This document shows positions 55,897 to 63,271 of a DNA stretch of 64,000 nt, one piece after another. Below the pieces are notes generated by a model that was not told where the DNA came from, searched no databases, and saw nothing but the letters and a program-made list of their open reading frames with translations. Each line of letters begins with the position of its first letter. The first letter of the stretch is position 1. A program made the position numbers and the translations under genes. Origin of the DNA: Polaribacter filamentus (GTDB taxonomy: Bacteria; Bacteroidota; Bacteroidia; Flavobacteriales; Flavobacteriaceae); NCBI RefSeq assembly GCF_002943715.1, contig NZ_MQUA01000013.1, positions 1,419,001 to 1,483,000 on the forward strand. Reading direction: 5' to 3'.

Positions 55897-56100
55897 ATGA
55901 ACCGAATAAAAGAGGTTTTAGAAAAGAAAGGAATAAAACAAATCTGGCTGGCTGAACAGTTGGGAAAGAGTTACAATATGGTTCACTCATACGCTCAAAA
56001 TAAAAGACAACCTAGCTTAGAAGACTTGTACAAGATTGCTAAAATCTTAAATATAGAAGCAAAAGAATTATTAGTAGAACATAAAGACAATATCAAATAG
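55897..56100 (+). CDS. Cassette 19: XRE-family regulator, 67 aa
   Basis: A single helix-turn-helix (LEKKGIKQIWLAEQLGKSYN, then MVHSYAQNKRQPSLEDLYKIAKIL) fills the protein. The ATG at 55897 is preferred to the GTG at 55843, which would start within the operator palindrome. Its stop is immediately followed by the ATG of the nuclease-methylase, as for controller proteins of restriction-modification operons, which delay restriction until methylation is complete. Confidence 0.88.
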   Translation: MNRIKEVLEKKGIKQIWLAEQLGKSYNMVHSYAQNKRQPSLEDLYKIAKILNIEAKELLVEHKDNIK

Positions 56101-58173
56101 ATGAAACTAACCGAAATATTAAGAGACAGTAACTACAAACTAACGCAATTTTCACTTGAGCAAATTGAAAAATTAGAAAGCACAATATTTCTGAAAGAAG
56201 TTCGTGGGAATGAAGTGCCTTTTATTAACTGTTTAGTTAGAAGAAAAGATATTCAATTAAAACCAGAAGAAGCTATTAGACAACTCTACTTAATGGTTCT
56301 TAATGAACAATATGGTTATTCATTTGACAGAATGGAAATTGAATATGCTGTTAGTTTTGGGCGTGAAAAAAAACGTGCAGACATTGTGATTTTTGACAAA
56401 CAAGATACACGTTCAATCTATATAATGGTTGAACTTAAAAAACCTAAATTAAAAGACGGAAAAGAGCAACTAAAATCCTACTGTAATGCAACTGGAGCAC
56501 CAATTGGAGTCTGGAGTAATGGCGATTCAATTTCTTTTTATCACAGAAAAGACCCAAATTATTTTGAAGATTTATCTGCAATTCCAAGTGCAACCGAAAA
56601 ATTATCTGATATTTTAACAGAACGTTGGACAATTGACGATTTAGTAAAAAAAGACAAATTAGTTACCGAAAAAAAATCTCTTAAAGATTTGATTTTGGAA
56701 ATGGAAGATGAAGTTTTGGCTAATGCTGGTGTAGATGTTTTCGAGGAACTTTTCAAACTAATTTTTACAAAACTCTATGACGAAATGGAAAGTGGCAGAA
56801 ACAAAACTCGCCATTTACGTTTCAGAAATTATGGAGATACGGAAACCGAACTAAAAGAAAAAATACAAGAGGTTTTTGATAATGCAAGAAACAAATGGGA
56901 AGGCGTTTTTACAGAAGACAGTAAATTAATGCTAACACCTTCTCACCTATCTGTTTGTGTTTCTTCTTTGCAAGATGTAAAATTATTTAACTCAAACCTT
57001 GATGTAGTAGATGAAGCATTTGAATATTTGATTAGTAAAAGTAGTAAAGGAGAAAAAGGGCAATATTTTACACCAAGATATGTAATTGATATGTGTGTAA
57101 AAATGATGAATCCACAAGTAGAAGAAACTGTAATTGATACATCTTCTGGTAGTTGTGGTTTTCCTGTTCACTCAATTTTTCACGTTTGGGAACAAATTCT
57201 TAAAGAAAAGGGGATACCAAAAAGCCATTTATTTACAGCAGAAGAAAAACCAACTGAATGTACAGACTATGTGCAAAACAAAGTTTTTGCAATTGATTTT
57301 GACGAAAAAGCTGTTCGTGTTGCAAGAACATTAAACCTTATCGCAGGAGACGGACAAACAAATGTTTTACACTTAAATACATTAGATTACGAGCGTTGGG
57401 ATGAAAAAACAGAGGATGAAGATTGGCAAGATACTTATTATGAAGGTTGGAAAAAATTAAGAAAATTAAGAACAACGAAAGACAGTAATAGAGATTTTGA
57501 ATTTGACGTTTTAATGGCAAACCCACCATTTGCTGGAGATATTAAAGAAAGTAGGATTTTAGCAAAATATGAATTAGGCAAAAAACCAAACGGTAAATAC
57601 CAAACTAAAGTTGGTAGAGATATTTTATTTATTGAGCGTAATTTAGACTTTTTAAAACCTGGTGGACGAATGGCTGTTGTCTTACCACAAGGAAGATTCA
57701 ACAATAGTTCTGATAAAAATATACGTGATTATATTGCGGAAAAATGCAGAATTTTAGGAGTTGTAGGACTACACGGAAACGTATTTAAACCTCACACAGG
57801 AACAAAAACATCTGTACTTTTTATACAAAAATGGGACGATAAGTTGTGTCCAAAAAAAGAAGATTACCCAATTTTCTTTGCAACACAACAAGAACCAAGT
57901 AAAGATAATAGTGGAGAAAAGATTTTTGTTAAGAAAAAGGATTTTCCAAATGCAAGAACGATACTTAAAGATGCAAATAATGACAATGTAGCAGAACCAA
58001 TAGACCATTACGATACTACACCAGAAAATCTAGACGAATATTTATTAGACACTCACGGACATTTAATTGTAAAACACGATTTATTTAACCACGACAATAT
58101 TACAGAAGATGGAATTGCAGAAGCTTTTCTAGAATTTGCTAAAAAAGAAAAACTGTCTTTTGTGGGAAAGTAG
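56101..58173 (+). CDS. Cassette 19: fused restriction nuclease and N6-adenine methyltransferase, 690 aa
   Basis: The N-terminal ~200 residues carry a PD-(D/E)xK nuclease site: D94 in KRADIVIFDK and E111-L-K113 in IMVELKKPK, like the N-terminus of HsdR. The rest is an HsdM-like gamma-type methylase: SAM motif I as D346-TSSGSCGF (commonly DPaxGxGxF), catalytic N474-PPF, then a C-terminal helical part. No helicase motor is encoded. Nuclease and methylase in one chain plus a separate specificity subunit is the BcgI-like (type IIB/IIG) layout. Function as a complete system is inferred. Confidence 0.85.
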   Translation: MKLTEILRDSNYKLTQFSLEQIEKLESTIFLKEVRGNEVPFINCLVRRKDIQLKPEEAIRQLYLMVLNEQYGYSFDRMEIEYAVSFGREKKRADIVIFDKQDTRSIYIMVELKKPKLKDGKEQLKSYCNATGAPIGVWSNGDSISFYHRKDPNYFEDLSAIPSATEKLSDILTERWTIDDLVKKDKLVTEKKSLKDLILEMEDEVLANAGVDVFEELFKLIFTKLYDEMESGRNKTRHLRFRNYGDTETELKEKIQEVFDNARNKWEGVFTEDSKLMLTPSHLSVCVSSLQDVKLFNSNLDVVDEAFEYLISKSSKGEKGQYFTPRYVIDMCVKMMNPQVEETVIDTSSGSCGFPVHSIFHVWEQILKEKGIPKSHLFTAEEKPTECTDYVQNKVFAIDFDEKAVRVARTLNLIAGDGQTNVLHLNTLDYERWDEKTEDEDWQDTYYEGWKKLRKLRTTKDSNRDFEFDVLMANPPFAGDIKESRILAKYELGKKPNGKYQTKVGRDILFIERNLDFLKPGGRMAVVLPQGRFNNSSDKNIRDYIAEKCRILGVVGLHGNVFKPHTGTKTSVLFIQKWDDKLCPKKEDYPIFFATQQEPSKDNSGEKIFVKKKDFPNARTILKDANNDNVAEPIDHYDTTPENLDEYLLDTHGHLIVKHDLFNHDNITEDGIAEAFLEFAKKEKLSFVGK

Positions 58174-58235
58174 TAAGCCCTTTTAACGAAACTCAATATA
58201 ACGAGTTAATAAAAGGGCTGGAAATTAGTGAGGTA

Positions 58236-59651
58236 ATGTTTCAATATGTAAAAGATAGTAGCGACATCTTTAGATTTGACAGCACTTTTTTCAAAAGGGT
58301 ATATTTAAATGATGAAAATTTAATTAGAAATAAAAATTATAAAACACTAATTGAGTTAGAAAATTCAATACTATCATTTGGAGCTTATTCTTTAAACAAT
58401 CACGTTACATACCTAGAGGAAGGAATACCATTTATCAGAGGAATTAATATGAAAAATGGTAGAATTGATTTCTCAAATACAATATATATTGACAAACAGG
58501 CTAATGACCTTCTTTGGAAGTCTGAAGTAAAACCATCAACAGTTTTATTGTCTATGTCTGGAACAATTGGAGATGTTGCAATTGCATCTAAGAATTGGAA
58601 ATATCCAATAAACTCAAATCAAGATATTGCTAAAATTCATCCTAATAAAAACATTAGCTCTTATTATTTGTATGTTTTTCTATTAACAAAGTATGGTCAA
58701 AACTACTTAAAAAGAGAACAAAGAGGAAGTGTTCAACAACACGTTTTTTTATCTCAAATAGAAAAATTCGAAATACCAATTCTTAAAGATAGATTCATTT
58801 CAAAAATTGAAGAATTAATAATAAAGTCTGAGCACTCAATAGAAGAGTCTAAACAAACATATGGCCAAGCTGAAAACATACTTCTAGATGAAATAGGTTT
58901 ACAAAGTTTCATACTGAGTAAAGACCCTGTAAATATTAAAAGTTTCAAAAATAGCTTTGTTACAAGTGGTAGATTAGATGCGGAATATTATCAACTTAAA
59001 TATGAGCAGGTTGTAAATAAAGTAAAAACCAAACCGTATGATACTTTAGAAAACCTTGTTGAAATAGACAAATCTATTGAACCAGGTTCGAAAAATTATG
59101 TAGAAAATGGTTTACCATTTATGAGGGTTGCAGATTTATCAAAAAACGGTTTATCAGAACCTCAAAAATATATTTCAAAATATTTTATAAAAGAAAATCA
59201 AGATAAAATCAATGATTTAAAACCAAAAAAAGGAACGATTTTATTTTCAAAAGATGGTAGTGTTGGAATTGCTTATCATTTAAGAAAAAATTATAATGGA
59301 ATTACATCTAGTGCAATTTTACATTTAAAAGTAAAAGATAAGAGTAAAATTATCCCTGAATATTTAACACTTGCCTTAAACTCTAAAGTTGTACAAATGC
59401 AAGCAGAAAGAGATGCTGGAGGCTCAATTATTTTACACTGGAGAGTTGGAGAAATTGAAAATGTTGTTGTTCCAATTATAGATTTTGGAAAACAACAACA
59501 AATTGCAAACTTAATAGAACAAAGTTTTTCTTTAAAGAAACAAAGTGAACATTTATTAGAGGTTGCTAAAACAGCAGTTGAAATTGTGATTGAGGAAAAT
59601 GAACAAATAGCATTTAAATATATTAACAATCAATTAAACACAAATGGCTAG
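58236..59651 (+). CDS. Cassette 19: restriction-modification specificity subunit (HsdS-like), 471 aa
   Basis: Two target-recognition domains are visible, each ending in the conserved SGTIGDVAIASKNW-like or SKDGSVGIAYHLRKN motif (about 110-120 and 330-345) and followed by a helical spacer; each recognises half of a bipartite DNA site. The frame is open back to 58143, and codons just before the ATG read NETQYNELIKGLEISEV, which looks like the usual start of this family; no ATG, GTG or TTG lies there, so the start may be unusual or a frameshift may join it to the methylase. Confidence 0.85.
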   Translation: MFQYVKDSSDIFRFDSTFFKRVYLNDENLIRNKNYKTLIELENSILSFGAYSLNNHVTYLEEGIPFIRGINMKNGRIDFSNTIYIDKQANDLLWKSEVKPSTVLLSMSGTIGDVAIASKNWKYPINSNQDIAKIHPNKNISSYYLYVFLLTKYGQNYLKREQRGSVQQHVFLSQIEKFEIPILKDRFISKIEELIIKSEHSIEESKQTYGQAENILLDEIGLQSFILSKDPVNIKSFKNSFVTSGRLDAEYYQLKYEQVVNKVKTKPYDTLENLVEIDKSIEPGSKNYVENGLPFMRVADLSKNGLSEPQKYISKYFIKENQDKINDLKPKKGTILFSKDGSVGIAYHLRKNYNGITSSAILHLKVKDKSKIIPEYLTLALNSKVVQMQAERDAGGSIILHWRVGEIENVVVPIIDFGKQQQIANLIEQSFSLKKQSEHLLEVAKTAVEIVIEENEQIAFKYINNQLNTNG

Positions 59652-60471
59652 TACAGAAAATATAAGAATGTGGATTGAACAATCTGATATTGATTACATA
59701 GGTCATTTCATTAAAGCTTGGATTCCTTTTAATGCTTGGTATAATGGTACTTTTTCAACATTAAACTCTGATAGACAGAAAATATCTGCAATAAAATCAC
59801 AAAATAACACAGTTAAAAGAGGCATTAACTCTTTAATGGAATCCAACTCACAATTAGGTCAAGAATTTAAAAGTAATTTATCCGCTTTATACTATCAATT
59901 ACAACAAAACCAAATTGATGGTCGTGATGGAAGAATATGGTTTGAAGATGCACTCAAGGAGAAAAATAATGTTGATTTAATTGATAACAGAGAGTTTGGT
60001 AGAGACAAATATTATCTAAAACGAACTGATGGACAATATCTTGGTCAAGTATCGGAAATAAGAATAATTTTAAAGAAGAAATCAGACAACTCTAATACTT
60101 TTGTTTATACGCATACTGAATACGACATAACTCATTTACAATCATTTCCTGATTATCAAAGTTTAAGCCATACAAAAAAGGAACAAATCAGAATAATGTT
60201 CCAAGAGCTTAAACCAATACGGATTGAAAGTTTACTCGAAACAAATAAAAATGAATCACCAATTAATTATTATCAATGTGATTCTTATGTTTTACGGAGA
60301 GAACCAACAAATAGTTGTTATTCGATTTATGTAGTAAAAGGTCTTATCGAAATTTTATATCAATTAAGAAATGTTTTATTTCACGGAGAACTTGTGCCGA
60401 ATAAAGGTGCACAGAATGTATATAAAGAAGCATATTTAGTTCTCAAAATGATTTTAGATAAAATAAGATAA
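59644..60471 (+). CDS. Cassette 19: HEPN-like protein, 275 aa
   Basis: The gene overlaps the end of the specificity gene by 8 bp. Near the C-terminus R242-NVLF-H247-GE matches the R-x4-H motif of HEPN domains, many of which are RNases in defence systems. The N-terminal part (MWIEQSDIDYIGHFIKAWIP) is helical. Its place as the last gene of a restriction operon suggests a back-up abortive function, which is inference. Confidence 0.65.
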   Translation: MASTENIRMWIEQSDIDYIGHFIKAWIPFNAWYNGTFSTLNSDRQKISAIKSQNNTVKRGINSLMESNSQLGQEFKSNLSALYYQLQQNQIDGRDGRIWFEDALKEKNNVDLIDNREFGRDKYYLKRTDGQYLGQVSEIRIILKKKSDNSNTFVYTHTEYDITHLQSFPDYQSLSHTKKEQIRIMFQELKPIRIESLLETNKNESPINYYQCDSYVLRREPTNSCYSIYVVKGLIEILYQLRNVLFHGELVPNKGAQNVYKEAYLVLKMILDKIR

Positions 60472-60565
60472 GCCAACGCAAGTTCAAGCACATTTAAAGT
60501 TTGCTCGTGCCTCACAAATTTAAAAGAGCTTAAACGCCAACGCTAGCAAGTTTGCGGAATAAAGC
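60472..60565 (+). repeat. Structured repeat, right flank of the restriction-modification operon
   Basis: It repeats the left-flank sequence (GCCAACGC...TCAAGCACATTT...GCTCGTGCCTCA...AAAAGAGCTT) about 4.7 kb away in the same orientation, then adds ACGCCAACGCTAGCAAG. It lies between the last gene and attC site 19. Confidence 0.7.
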
Positions 60566-60569
60566 CAGT

Positions 60570-60765
60570 GGCTAACAACGTGTATAAAACATAGCTATTA
60601 TAGGCTTTCCGAGAGGTTTTTGCATACTTACAAAGTACACCAAATTTTTTATTTGGTTATATTTAGAAAAGAAAATTAAACATAAAAATAAAAAATTCGG
60701 CTCGTGCTAAATCCGAAAAGTTAGCGTCTTTTTACACGCTACGTTTCATACACAAACCGTTGCCC
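60570..60765 (+). repeat. attC-like site 19 (type D, 196 bp)
   Basis: Boxes GGCTAAC and GTTGCCC. Outer stem GTGTATAAAACATAGC faces GCTACGTTTCATACAC: GTATAT/ATATAC of site 17 has become GTGTAT/ATACAC on both sides. Confidence 0.9.
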
Positions 60766-60798
60766 ACAATTAAAGAAAACAGTAAAAACTCATAATTT

Positions 60799-61425
60799 AT
60801 GCTACCAATTAGATTTAAACCATTTGTCGGAACAGAATATCAAAAACAAGATTTTAAAATATTAATATTAGGCGAAAGTCATTATTTGAATGGTTCGGAT
60901 TTTATTGATTATTTAGATGGAAATAAAAAAGTTGAACTGATAACGAATAATGTTGTGAATGGATATCTGAATTATAAAAAAACAGGAAAATCTTACGCAA
61001 ATTGGATGAACACATTTACTAAATTTAGTAATGTGCTAAATGGAAAAAAATCTTCTATAAAAGAAACGGTTGAATTTTGGCAATCTAGTAGTTTTTATAA
61101 TTATGTTCAAGCACCTACGAAAGGCCCGAGAATTTCACCATCGGAAGAGGAATTTAAACAGAGTTTTGATGCGCTTACAGAGGTTGTTGAAGAAATAAAA
61201 CCGAATTTGATATTTTTCTGGGGACACCGATTATGGAATAATTTCCCAAAAGACAATTATGGAAGTTTAATAAATGGAAATGAAAAAATTCACTTCTTAA
61301 AGTTTAGTTATAACTTACCAATTATTGTAATGCCTCATCCGTCAAGTTCAAAATTTAATTATGGAATTAAAGACGAAATAAAAGACTATTTGAACGTAAT
61401 AAAAACTGTGGGCAACACCGTGTAA
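60799..61425 (+). CDS. Cassette 20: uracil-DNA-glycosylase-superfamily-like protein, 208 aa
   Basis: FKILILGESHYLNGSDF near residue 20 resembles motif A of the UDG superfamily, and IIVMPHPSSSKFNYG near residue 180 resembles the HPS motif B. The motif A of base-excising enzymes (GExPG) is changed to GESHY, so the activity may differ. The stop codon lies inside attC site 20, so the last residues (GNTV) are encoded by the recombination site. Confidence 0.6.
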   Translation: MLPIRFKPFVGTEYQKQDFKILILGESHYLNGSDFIDYLDGNKKVELITNNVVNGYLNYKKTGKSYANWMNTFTKFSNVLNGKKSSIKETVEFWQSSSFYNYVQAPTKGPRISPSEEEFKQSFDALTEVVEEIKPNLIFFWGHRLWNNFPKDNYGSLINGNEKIHFLKFSYNLPIIVMPHPSSSKFNYGIKDEIKDYLNVIKTVGNTV

Positions 61426-61541
61426 AAAAAATTGCTGGTAAAAGCCAATTTACGAAAGTCCTAGCGGACTTTCTATCTGTGATTTATTTGCTAACTTTAT
61501 TGCTTAAAAAACGCAACTTTCCTTACACAAAAACGTTGGCT
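61410..61541 (+). repeat. attC-like site 20 (type A, 132 bp)
   Basis: Boxes GGGCAAC and GTTGGCT. Central hairpin GAAAGTCC/GGACTTTC. Cassette 20 ends pair over ten bases (GTTGCCCACA / TGTGGGCAAC). Confidence 0.9.
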
Positions 61542-61564
61542 TTAATGCGAAAGAAACCACATAA

Positions 61565-62329
61565 ATGAAAAAAACATCGACAAGACAAGATTTGTTTAGA
61601 TTTCTTAAAAAACCAAGTTTTGACAAACTTCAAAATGCATCAATAAAAACAAAAATAATTATTCTTTTTAAAATTTTGATTCTTACATACGTTGGGATAA
61701 TTATAGCTAGTTTACCTTTTCAAATTCTAAAAGAATTAAATTTTGTAGGTGAAACCACAAATAAAGTTAGGGTTTTTCTAGACATAATGAGGGAAAGCAG
61801 AAGTGATTATAAATCGTATTTTATATTTACATCAATTTTATTAGTTCCATTACTTGAAGAAACAGCTTTTAGATTATTTCTTACAAAATTTAAACTAAAT
61901 TATTTTATCATCTCAGTATCATTAATTTTTGGTTGTTTGATTTTTTATTTTGTAAATTTTCTATTCTGGAAACCTGCGTCATATTTATTATTTTCAATAT
62001 CAACATACTTTTATAGTACTATGATTAGTGGAGTTATTGGATTAATATTATGGATAATCAGAAATCAACTAATAGGAATAAAGAAATTTTGGAATAGTAA
62101 TATTGGAATAATCTTTTATTCTTCAGCAATACTTTTTGCATTATTCCACTTTATGTCAACTAATTTTAATAAAGACAATCTAATATTTGCACCAGTAATT
62201 CTTTTACCTTTTGTAGTTTATGGGGTTACCTTTGGCTACGTAAGAATTAGACTTGGGTTAATATATTCAATGGCTCTTCATTTTGTTATTTTAGGAATCC
62301 TATTTGGATTACAAGAACTAATAAACTAA
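61565..62329 (+). CDS. Cassette 21: CPBP-family intramembrane metalloprotease-like protein, 254 aa
   Basis: Several membrane segments (ILTYVGIIIASLPF, FIFTSILLVPLL, FIISVSLIFGCLIFYFVNFL and more) surround E98-E99-TAF-R103, the EExxxR motif of CPBP (Abi/CAAX) proteases. The second motif would be FALFHF-like LFALFHFMS, with a histidine near residue 200, and a later YSMALHF. Members process membrane proteins or give bacteriocin immunity and phage abortion; the target is unknown. Confidence 0.8.
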   Translation: MKKTSTRQDLFRFLKKPSFDKLQNASIKTKIIILFKILILTYVGIIIASLPFQILKELNFVGETTNKVRVFLDIMRESRSDYKSYFIFTSILLVPLLEETAFRLFLTKFKLNYFIISVSLIFGCLIFYFVNFLFWKPASYLLFSISTYFYSTMISGVIGLILWIIRNQLIGIKKFWNSNIGIIFYSSAILFALFHFMSTNFNKDNLIFAPVILLPFVVYGVTFGYVRIRLGLIYSMALHFVILGILFGLQELIN

Positions 62330-62375
62330 CTAAAAAAAATACAAGAAAAAATCACGAAATGAAAAAAGCACTAAA

Positions 62376-62509
62376 AGCCAACACCGTATAAAATTAATTG
62401 CTGGCTTCTTGCTTACTTACGAAAGTCCTCGCGGACTTTCTTGGTTGGTAATTATTTACTAAATTATTTGCTTAAAACACGCAACAAACCATATACATAA
62501 ACGTTAGCT
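62376..62509 (+). repeat. attC-like site 21 (type A, 134 bp)
   Basis: Boxes AGCCAAC and GTTAGCT. Central hairpin GAAAGTCC/GGACTTTC. Confidence 0.9.
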
Positions 62510-62518
62510 ACAAGGCGA

Positions 62519-63271
62519 ATGAAGAACTTCAAAAAAACATCATTTTTATCTTTGACATTAGGTTGGATTGGCCTAATTATAACTCATATAATTTGGTCGA
62601 ATTTAAGATATGAGAATGCTTCAGGAGGAGATACTGGAGTAGTTTTATTTTGGGCTTCTTTTTTCCTTTTAATCTTTTATGGTCTTTTTATTTTAATACC
62701 ACAAAAGAGAATTATAAAACTAACTGAAAAACTGAATTTAACTCTATTTACATTTCTTTCAGGAATTTATGCTCTAATTGGATTTACAATTCTTGTTGGT
62801 TGGGGTTTTTTAATGGCTGACCATTTCTATGAAGTCTTTTTAGACGCATTTGTTTGCGGACTAATTTTTGGACTGACTTTTCATCTGATTTGGAATAAAA
62901 AACGGAACAAATTAAAACAAATGCACTTGATTCCGATTCTCACTTTACCGATTTTATTCCTTTTCATTTATTTGTTCGCTTTTCCAAAATTATTCCCTTC
63001 CATTGCATACAATTTCGTACCACAATATGTGAGACACGACATATTAAAAAATACAATTCCGAAATTCAAAGTTGGAGACGACTTATCTAAATTACAAAAA
63101 GCATTACCAGGTGAATTTGAATTTGAAAATTGTTATGGAAGTCGTGGAGGTAGTATAGAATATTTTCAATATGTAATTGAGGTAAACTGTTGTAAAATAG
63201 TCCGAATTGAATTTGGACCAAGACAAAAAACGGGTTATACAATGGGCGGAAAAAGAAAGCCCTGTAGCTAA
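62519..63271 (+). CDS. Cassette 22: multi-pass membrane protein of unknown function, 250 aa
   Basis: Five or so hydrophobic segments fill the first 170 residues (LGWIGLIITHIIW, GVVLFWASFFLLIFYGLFIL, FTFLSGIYALIGFTIL, AFVCGLIFGLTFHLIW, IPILTLPILFLFIYLF). A C-terminal soluble domain of about 80 residues has several cysteines (ENCYGSRGG, VNCCKIVR). The ATG is only 10 bp after the attC box, and the stop lies within the disrupted attC site 22. Confidence 0.65.
   Translation: MKNFKKTSFLSLTLGWIGLIITHIIWSNLRYENASGGDTGVVLFWASFFLLIFYGLFILIPQKRIIKLTEKLNLTLFTFLSGIYALIGFTILVGWGFLMADHFYEVFLDAFVCGLIFGLTFHLIWNKKRNKLKQMHLIPILTLPILFLFIYLFAFPKLFPSIAYNFVPQYVRHDILKNTIPKFKVGDDLSKLQKALPGEFEFENCYGSRGGSIEYFQYVIEVNCCKIVRIEFGPRQKTGYTMGGKRKPCS
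63261..63271 (+). repeat. attC-like site 22, left end only
   Basis: CCTGTAGCTAA matches the complement of the start of cassette 22 (GTTAGCTACAAGG), so this is the left box of its attC site. The next base should be C; instead the group II intron begins. Confidence 0.75.

Larger units (their letters stand above)
30371..63271 (+). mobile_element. Chromosomal integron-like array: integrase, attI-like site, 22 cassettes
   Basis: A tyrosine recombinase gene is followed by 22 gene units all read on the plus strand, separated by structured sites of 130-135 bp (two of 196 bp). Each site starts with a YYYAAC-type box and ends with a GTTRRRY-type box, as in integron attC sites. For cassette after cassette the left-end bases are complementary to its right end (examples: GTTGTACACA with TGTGTACAAC; GTTGTGTGTA with TACACACAAC). 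The last site is cut by a group II intron, and the array probably continues beyond the window. The mechanism is inferred from structure. Confidence 0.85.

Noticed and set aside
31559..63271. A CRISPR array as the explanation of the regular repeats
   Set aside because: Repeats are 130-196 bp, diverged, and separated by whole genes; there are no short uniform spacers and no cas genes.
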